A DNA stretch of 64,000 nucleotides from Klebsormidium nitens (lineage: Eukaryota > Streptophyta > Klebsormidiophyceae > Klebsormidiales > Klebsormidiaceae). Where the stretch lies: NCBI GenBank assembly GCA_000708835.1, contig DF236957.1, positions 310,001 through 374,000 of the forward strand, written 5' to 3'. The notes under the pieces are model-generated. The model was not told where the DNA came from. It did not search any database and was given only the letters and a program-made list of their open reading frames with translations. Below are positions 59,501 to 64,000 of the stretch, in pieces (the stretch's first letter is position 1; each line of letters begins with the position of its first letter). The position numbers and the translations under genes were made by a program.

Positions 59501-61387
59501 GCAAGCAAATCGAGTAAGAGCTTCATGCGTTTAGTCCTGCATCCCGACTTGATTTAGAGGAGGCCACGTTCACAGAATTGAAAATCACTAAGAAGGGACA
59601 TCATAACGAGCGCCTGTTTCCCATCGCTGTTCCGCACTGCTCTTGGCCCCAAAGCTTTCTGTGGGCCTACATCATGCTTCCAAAGTTTCCGAAAGAAGAT
59701 ATAAAGCTGCGCGCGCAACAGCCTGGACCTAAAGACACCACGTTGCATACTGAAGGCACATCTCCTGTTCGTTGGGCCCTGTTATAAGTCGTACCCGCTT
59801 TTTGGAAGCATGCGCTTTACACCTAGAAGCTTGGACCAGTTTTCACAACCTTAATCATCAAGTACTTCGTTCTGTAAGATTTGTACAATTTCAAAAGCCT
59901 GTGATGACGTCAGCTCACCGTCATGGACTCCTCCACAATCTGTATCCGCACATCATCGCTGGACGGGTGCAGCTGCACGTTCTTGCTCTCCGAGAAGAGC
60001 CGCCGGAGGCTCTTCTTCCGCCAAAAGTTGCGGTCAGGATTCCCGTCTGCCTTCTCAACTGTCGCGATTGGCACGGGGGACGGTGGCTCGGCAAAAGCAA
60101 CGCGCCTGCGCCTGCGAAGCAGATGAGACACACTTTTTGCCCAAGTGCACGACAATACGCATAATAGAAACTTATTGCGGGAGAAAAGAAAGTTTTGGTT
60201 AGAAGAAGTGTTTGGTTAGATAATGTTGCAGGGAAGATGCTCATGAAGAGGAGATGTGTTGAGGTCCTGCAATTGCGCCCGCAACGCAAGTCCCTAATGC
60301 GACACTGGTTGCAATTTCCTGCAAACCAAAAAATAAAAAGTGGGGCCAAGCTCAACCGAACTTGAATCAACTGTGTCTCAAGACTTAAATGTTGGTTTCT
60401 TTGAAAGCACCCCTATTTCAAGTATTTTGAATCAACAGCATTAGGCTGTTTGGTCAATGAGGGGAACAACTGAACATTTGTTGGAAGTGCAGCAATATCG
60501 CTTGTTGCATAAGCAGACAAAGGTCCCCAACAAAATGTACTTACACATATCTTCTGACAAGAGGAAGTGAAGCTCACAGATGCAGAATCGTGCACGCAAA
60601 AGAACCGTATTACAATGTCAGCTGGGGGATATACAGGTGATGCACCATTGGGGGAGTTTGGCATCGCACTGCAACGAGAACCCTAACTGAATGGATTCTG
60701 GCGTCTTGTGTATGCCATCCGTATCCTGGACCGCAAGGCTGGTGTGGCCACAAATATATCGTACTGTAAGCAGAAGGCCACAAAAATAATTGCTCATAGG
60801 GCTGTGCAATTTGCCCAGGTAATTTCCCTCCAGTCACATACAAGAGGCGAATTGCAAAGGGGTCAGTGGCAATAATGTGGCTGCATATCGCGCCTCGACC
60901 ACTTCACAGCGGAACGCTTTATTTGATGCAACAGTGAATTCATCTAACTCGAGAAAGACTCACAGAAAAGTCTCAGGCATAATGGAGGACAGGGATCAGC
61001 CTCCCAGATTGGCAATCGGCACAGATTTTGGCAATTGAAGGAAGAGCTGTATAGCTGGAGTGCACGAAAAGAGCAACCAAGACTGGATCATCTGAGATAA
61101 AGCGGACCAACTCACGACGCTGATGTCGGCGTCAGCAGCGGACTACTCCCGTTCGCCGACCTGGGAGAGCGCCCCTCCATGTAGAAGTCTGCGAGCTTGC
61201 TGCTGTGAACCTCCACATTGTCAGGCCTTGGTTTGATCGAGAGAGGAGCTGGCAGGTCGCCATTTGCAGTATGTTGCAACTTTGGGGGCCCTGAAGGAAA
61301 CTCCTCTTCAGGCTCGTTTGTGTTCAACCCGTCTCCAAAGCTCAGGCCCGCCGTCTTGTCAGCGATGGACTTGAGTATGGAAGCCAT
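53513..61387 (-). CDS. MGH: Mannosylglycerate hydrolase-like GH63 enzyme, ten exons
   Basis: Exons: 61387-61116, 60111-59919, 59464-59255, 59056-58795, 58371-58268, 57167-56965, 56336-56172, 55641-55481, 54511-54328, 53753-53513. Phases all match (1995 nt, TGA stop). After a disordered N-terminus come EDPFEWLLKVSHPRPRICEV, then VLRHNDLGGYTVPAHGLYPF and QWNWDSAIVASGWA, FYKARDPFNTGVVAILHPWE, SGMDNSPAWDEPMRFPVDNL, YWRGPVWIIINWMISNGLKH and SESGLFEYFNPVTGEGEGGH. This is the (alpha/alpha)6 GH63 fold; the Asp of ESGMDN and the Glu of GLFEYFNP are the expected acid and base. The family hydrolyses mannosylglycerate and glucosylglycerate, compatible solutes, and is known from lower plants and bacteria. 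The third exon contains an in-frame TAA (59374-59372) between VTFQRLRIAC and the next open part; an alternative end at GAG|GTCACC (about 59405) avoids it. Introns carry exon-edge arrays. Confidence 0.9.
54602..55115 (-). repeat. Array of three to four copies of the GH63 penultimate-exon 5' edge
   Basis: The working exon starts at 54511 (VVSEKRAARLVRTLEQWLEQ). Plus-strand copies of its first 75 bases plus acceptor and polypyrimidine intron begin at about 54604, 54770, 54928 and, weakly, 55083; periods are 160, 166, 158 and 155 bp. The block GCTGCGCGCTTCTC and the acceptor mirror GCCTGCACG are kept in the first three. They lie upstream of the working exon in gene direction. Confidence 0.92.
56033..56063. 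repeat. 9-bp minisatellite (GGGCGAAAC)n
   Basis: About three and a half head-to-tail copies of GGGCGAAAC lie inside a GH63 intron. Confidence 0.85.
57455..57841 (-). repeat. Two near-perfect 35-base copies of the GH63 exon-6 5' edge
   Basis: The working junction 57136-57170 (GCCTTGTAGAACCACCGGTG then CCACGCCAGCAACTA) recurs at 57461-57495 and 57807-57841, each with a single mismatch in 35. Both copies keep the TAG acceptor and the frame (AWHRWFYKAR), yet the intron between them is largely unalignable. Periods are 325 and 346 bp, about twice those of the other arrays. Confidence 0.93.
59139..59206 (-). repeat. Decayed copy of the GH63 exon-4 5' edge
   Basis: GGGGTAGAGGCCTTGCTTCA and CTGAAGGACCTGCAAGTGGA echo AGGGTAGAGGCCGTGCGCGG and CGGAGGACCTGTGAGTGGGA at the working junction (59056). 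The spacing is about 143 bp, upstream in gene direction. Confidence 0.75.
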
Positions 61388-61399
61388 TGAAGAGTTGGG

Positions 61400-63056
61400 C
61401 TACTTTGCAGTACGGGGGCGCAACTCCAGAATTTCCGATTAAATACTGCTTTGAGAGGCAATTGCGGACGTATCGAACTGTGGACAAAACCCAATACCAG
61501 CGCTGTAACAGATTGCACTTGATATTACCGCTTGGGGCGTCCAGTATGAGCAAGGTCGTGCTTGACCTCGAGGGAGCAGGATGTCACACAAATCTTGCTT
61601 TGCAGAGGAAGCCAATGCTCCTCCAGCTGGATCTCCAGCTTTGCCAACTTCAGGGAGCGCAACACCAGATTTGATTACGAAGATGCCATGAGATCCGTTT
61701 GTTCAAAGCTTACACAGCTCAAGCAATCCTCTCGTGCAATTGCGCGATCACACCTTGCGATGCTCTACAGTTTGATCTGCTTGCACCTTCTCACTTGCCT
61801 TCACACAAGATTTGGGAGAATGAGAGGCTAGAGCAGTGCACGAAAGCTGCATTCCGCATTGCTCTCAAGAGCTGATGAAAAATGGTGAGAAGCGGCAGCA
61901 TTATGCGAAATGTGTCCAACCCTCAGGGCAGCTGCGTTGCGACGTAATGATTGCCCCCTTCCGGCTTTATTGAATCGCAGCCGTCCGATAAGACCAGGTG
62001 TTTAGCAAGCGCCAGATGTCAGCACGAGAAGCTGTTTGAGCTTCTCACGTGGATGTACCACGTGAAGAGGGCATCCAGCTCATGCCAGCTGAACCTGAGA
62101 AAAGGCGTTCAGAAAGAGAGCGTTTCCAGCAGAAGTATAGCTAGAGCAAGCGAGAGAACTTGGTTGCGTTAAGAAATTACAGCAGGTGGTTTTGAAGAGC
62201 ATGTTGAGAGCGTCTGTCTCGCCGTGTTTGTTTGAGATTTACTGTTCGTGAACAAACTGAATGTTGTTATGTTTCTGTGAGAGGATGATGATAGCTTCAT
62301 GATATTGGGTAGCCCCGTTTTTGCCCTTTGAAACACACTCGCCTCTGCATGTAAGGCAAAACGTCTGAATTTGAAATGCAGCCCGAATTGGAAGACGCCT
62401 ACGTCCCCAACAGTTTTGTGTCTTGTGAATCAAAGCAGGCTTGCCTACTGTGGTTTTGAATTTTTGCAGTTCTCAAGGTGGACACCTCTGACGGAGCTTG
62501 GCAGCAAGTGGTAAGAACCTTATGCATTAGCTGGTTCATTCCTATGAGCCTGACCATCTTGCCGCTTCAAGGGTTTTTCAAAAGTTTTTCCTTCTTATTA
62601 CTCAGCCCTTTCAAAATAAAGGCATCGCGCGTGAGGGCTTGCACAGTCAGGATGAAAGCAGGACTTGGAGGTTTACCTTTCTAAGCAGGCTTTCTTCTAA
62701 CACGTACTTTCTTAGCATGCTCTCTTTTCAAGAATTTAAAACAGCCTGAAGAAGACGGTCTAAATCCAACAGCGCCTCAACTTTTTCACAGGAGCCTTAC
62801 CTGGGGCTTTCAATTGGACCTTGTAGACTTGACACTTAGGAACCGACTCTACTCGGAATCGCATCTGTCCCAGAGCTGCCATACCCAAAGTATGAGTGCC
62901 CCTATTGTGGACCAATTGTCATGTGGCAGATTTCTTGGACAGCAATCTCTAGGCTGCCCCTGGAGAAAAGTTTTCACTTGATCCCAGATTTTATGATGCT
63001 TGTGCAGGATATATCATTACACTTGAACCTGAAAGGCACTGCTGGGCACTTGGACA
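61400..63056. other. Divergent intergenic region between GH63 and the HIBADH-like gene
   Basis: Short open frames on the plus strand (61562-61831, 61951-62172) have no recognised domain. The stretch should hold both promoters; no clear TATA box was found next to either ATG. Confidence 0.35.
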
Positions 63057-64000
63057 ATGGCATCTGAAGCGCCGCTGTAAGTATTCAATGCGTTCCTCCT
63101 TGTTTCATGCTGACCTGTCCACACTGCCAACCCAGGTTATTCTGGCACAAACACTCCCTCCGCCACAAGATTCTATTTGAGCTTCAAACCAAACCTTCTG
63201 AATCATGAGCTATGGAAGAGATGTACGTTTGTGCACTCTCTTGAAGTTCCCTTGTAGTCCATGTATGTGGCTGCCAATTACTGAGTCCTTGAACATTCCC
63301 CTGTACCTTGCAGCAACGCCCTAGCAGTATCCTTGTAAGTCAAGCTCCTGCCACCATTGTCCCCTCTCAATATATACACAGCGTGTCCTTCAGTCCTCCT
63401 TCTCGCATGCTCCTCATAACCCCCACTTTTTCAACTAGACATACTAGAATGGGGCGTGAAGATATATCTTTGTTCTCACTCTTTCTAAGGCCCCTGACCA
63501 CGGTCCTAGGGCCGGGCTCCTTAATCGCCAAACCCTCCGTCCGGTTGAATCAATCCGTACCTAGTTCCTCACTGTGACTGGACTCTTGTACACCCTTGGC
63601 AGGCTGGCCATTGAACTGCCAACCTCCATTTCACTCTCTCCGAATCTGCTTCAATTTTGATTGGGTAATTTTACCCCTTTCTGTTACAGGCCACCGACGG
63701 CTGTCCTAGGGCTGGGTCACTTGGGCGCCAAAGTTGCCGAGCGCCTCGTCAATGAGAAGTTTCCGGTGGCGGTATGGAACAGGAGCACAGAGAAAGCGAA
63801 GTACCTGGGGGAGATGGGGGCAAAGGTGGGCAGCCGACTGGAGTGAAGCTTCTCGAGTTTCGTACGTTTCACAAACATTCTGTAGGTTCTCGGATATTGT
63901 GAACATTCGGACCGCTTCTTCGTTCTGAGCGCCAGAGACTCGGTCTCTTTCTGGCAGTATAACTTTCTTATCTGTCGCATGGGAAATATCGTAACAAGTG
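63057..64000 (+). CDS. 3-hydroxyisobutyrate dehydrogenase/glyoxylate reductase family protein, 5' part
   Basis: Exon 1 is 63057-63076 (MASEAP and two bases of Leu, then GTAAGT). Exon 2 is 63690-63825, ending at AAG|GTGGGC. They join as MASEAPLPPTAVLGLGHLGA, then KVAERLVNEKFPVAVWNRST and EKAKYLGEMGAK. This is the N-terminal Rossmann fold of the beta-hydroxyacid dehydrogenases: GxGxxG as GLGHLG, and the NADP-type VWNRS turn with Asn-Arg after strand beta2. The family reduces glyoxylate or succinic semialdehyde, or oxidises 3-hydroxyisobutyrate. The usual Met of GLGxMG is Leu here. The rest lies beyond the window. Intron 1 carries a decayed copy of the exon-2 start. Confidence 0.82.
63484..63545 (+). 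repeat. Decayed copy of the 5' edge of HIBADH-like exon 2
   Basis: The copy reads PLTTVLGPGSLIAKPSVRLN against PPTAVLGLGHLGAKVAERLV in the working exon (63690). The acceptor (TTCTAAG|GCCCC) is weakly kept. It lies about 206 bp upstream. The Rossmann glycines are partly lost, so it cannot replace the real exon. Confidence 0.85.

Noticed and set aside
21325-61387. Reassignment of TAA/TAG as sense codons, as in some ulvophyte algae
   Set aside because: The 1431-codon ABCB and the other closed gene models contain no in-frame TAA or TAG, and TAG ends two genes at sensible places. Two isolated TAA codons are better explained locally.

Overview
The window is nuclear DNA of a eukaryote, almost certainly a green-lineage (streptophyte) organism. 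Genes are split by spliceosomal introns of roughly 40-1000 bp. The recognisable proteins are plant-type: a full-size ABCB transporter, a chloroplast-type dienelactone hydrolase, a plant/bacterial-type mannosylglycerate hydrolase (GH63) and an F-box/LRR-like pair. GC content is mixed. A charophyte alga of the Klebsormidium type would fit, but that is inference.

Layout. 376-4380 (+): a nine-exon EamA/DMT transporter. 4381-6500: intergenic, with a miRNA-like foldback near 4.6-4.7 kb. 6505-20569 (-): a twenty-exon ABCB transporter of 1431 residues whose splice phases all close. 21325-22467 (+): a protein with four CxxC...CxxC zinc-ribbon repeats, interrupted by one in-frame TAA and divergent from the ABCB gene. 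22.5-31.9 kb: gene-poor, with relics including a decayed DEAD-box helicase on the minus strand. 31956-32988 (+): last two exons of an unrecognised gene. 34562-37285 (-): chloroplast-type dienelactone hydrolase. 40565-41559 (-): a complete three-exon ERG28. 42588-46787 (+): a mitochondrion-targeted protein with a HAD-like C-terminal part. 46445-52235: a ~3.1 kb tandem segmental duplication carrying two F-box/LRR-like genes with complementary lesions. 53513-61387 (-): GH63 mannosylglycerate hydrolase. 63057-end (+): start of a 3-hydroxyisobutyrate-dehydrogenase-family gene, cut by the window edge.

The most unusual signal is structural. In four unrelated genes (ABCB, dienelactone hydrolase, GH63, HIBADH-like) the introns hold tandem, partly decayed copies of the neighbouring exon edge together with its splice site. 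Periods are usually about 115-210 bp, often 140-165 bp. Copies of a 5' exon edge lie upstream of the working exon and copies of a 3' edge lie downstream, as expected from repeated tandem duplication across exon-intron junctions. In one case two copies keep 34 of 35 exon bases while the flanking intron has diverged. I know of no described system that matches this.

The genes do not form a pathway. They are independent household, transport and metabolism genes: sterol biosynthesis scaffold, xenobiotic/hormone efflux, compatible-solute hydrolysis and plastid hydrolase.
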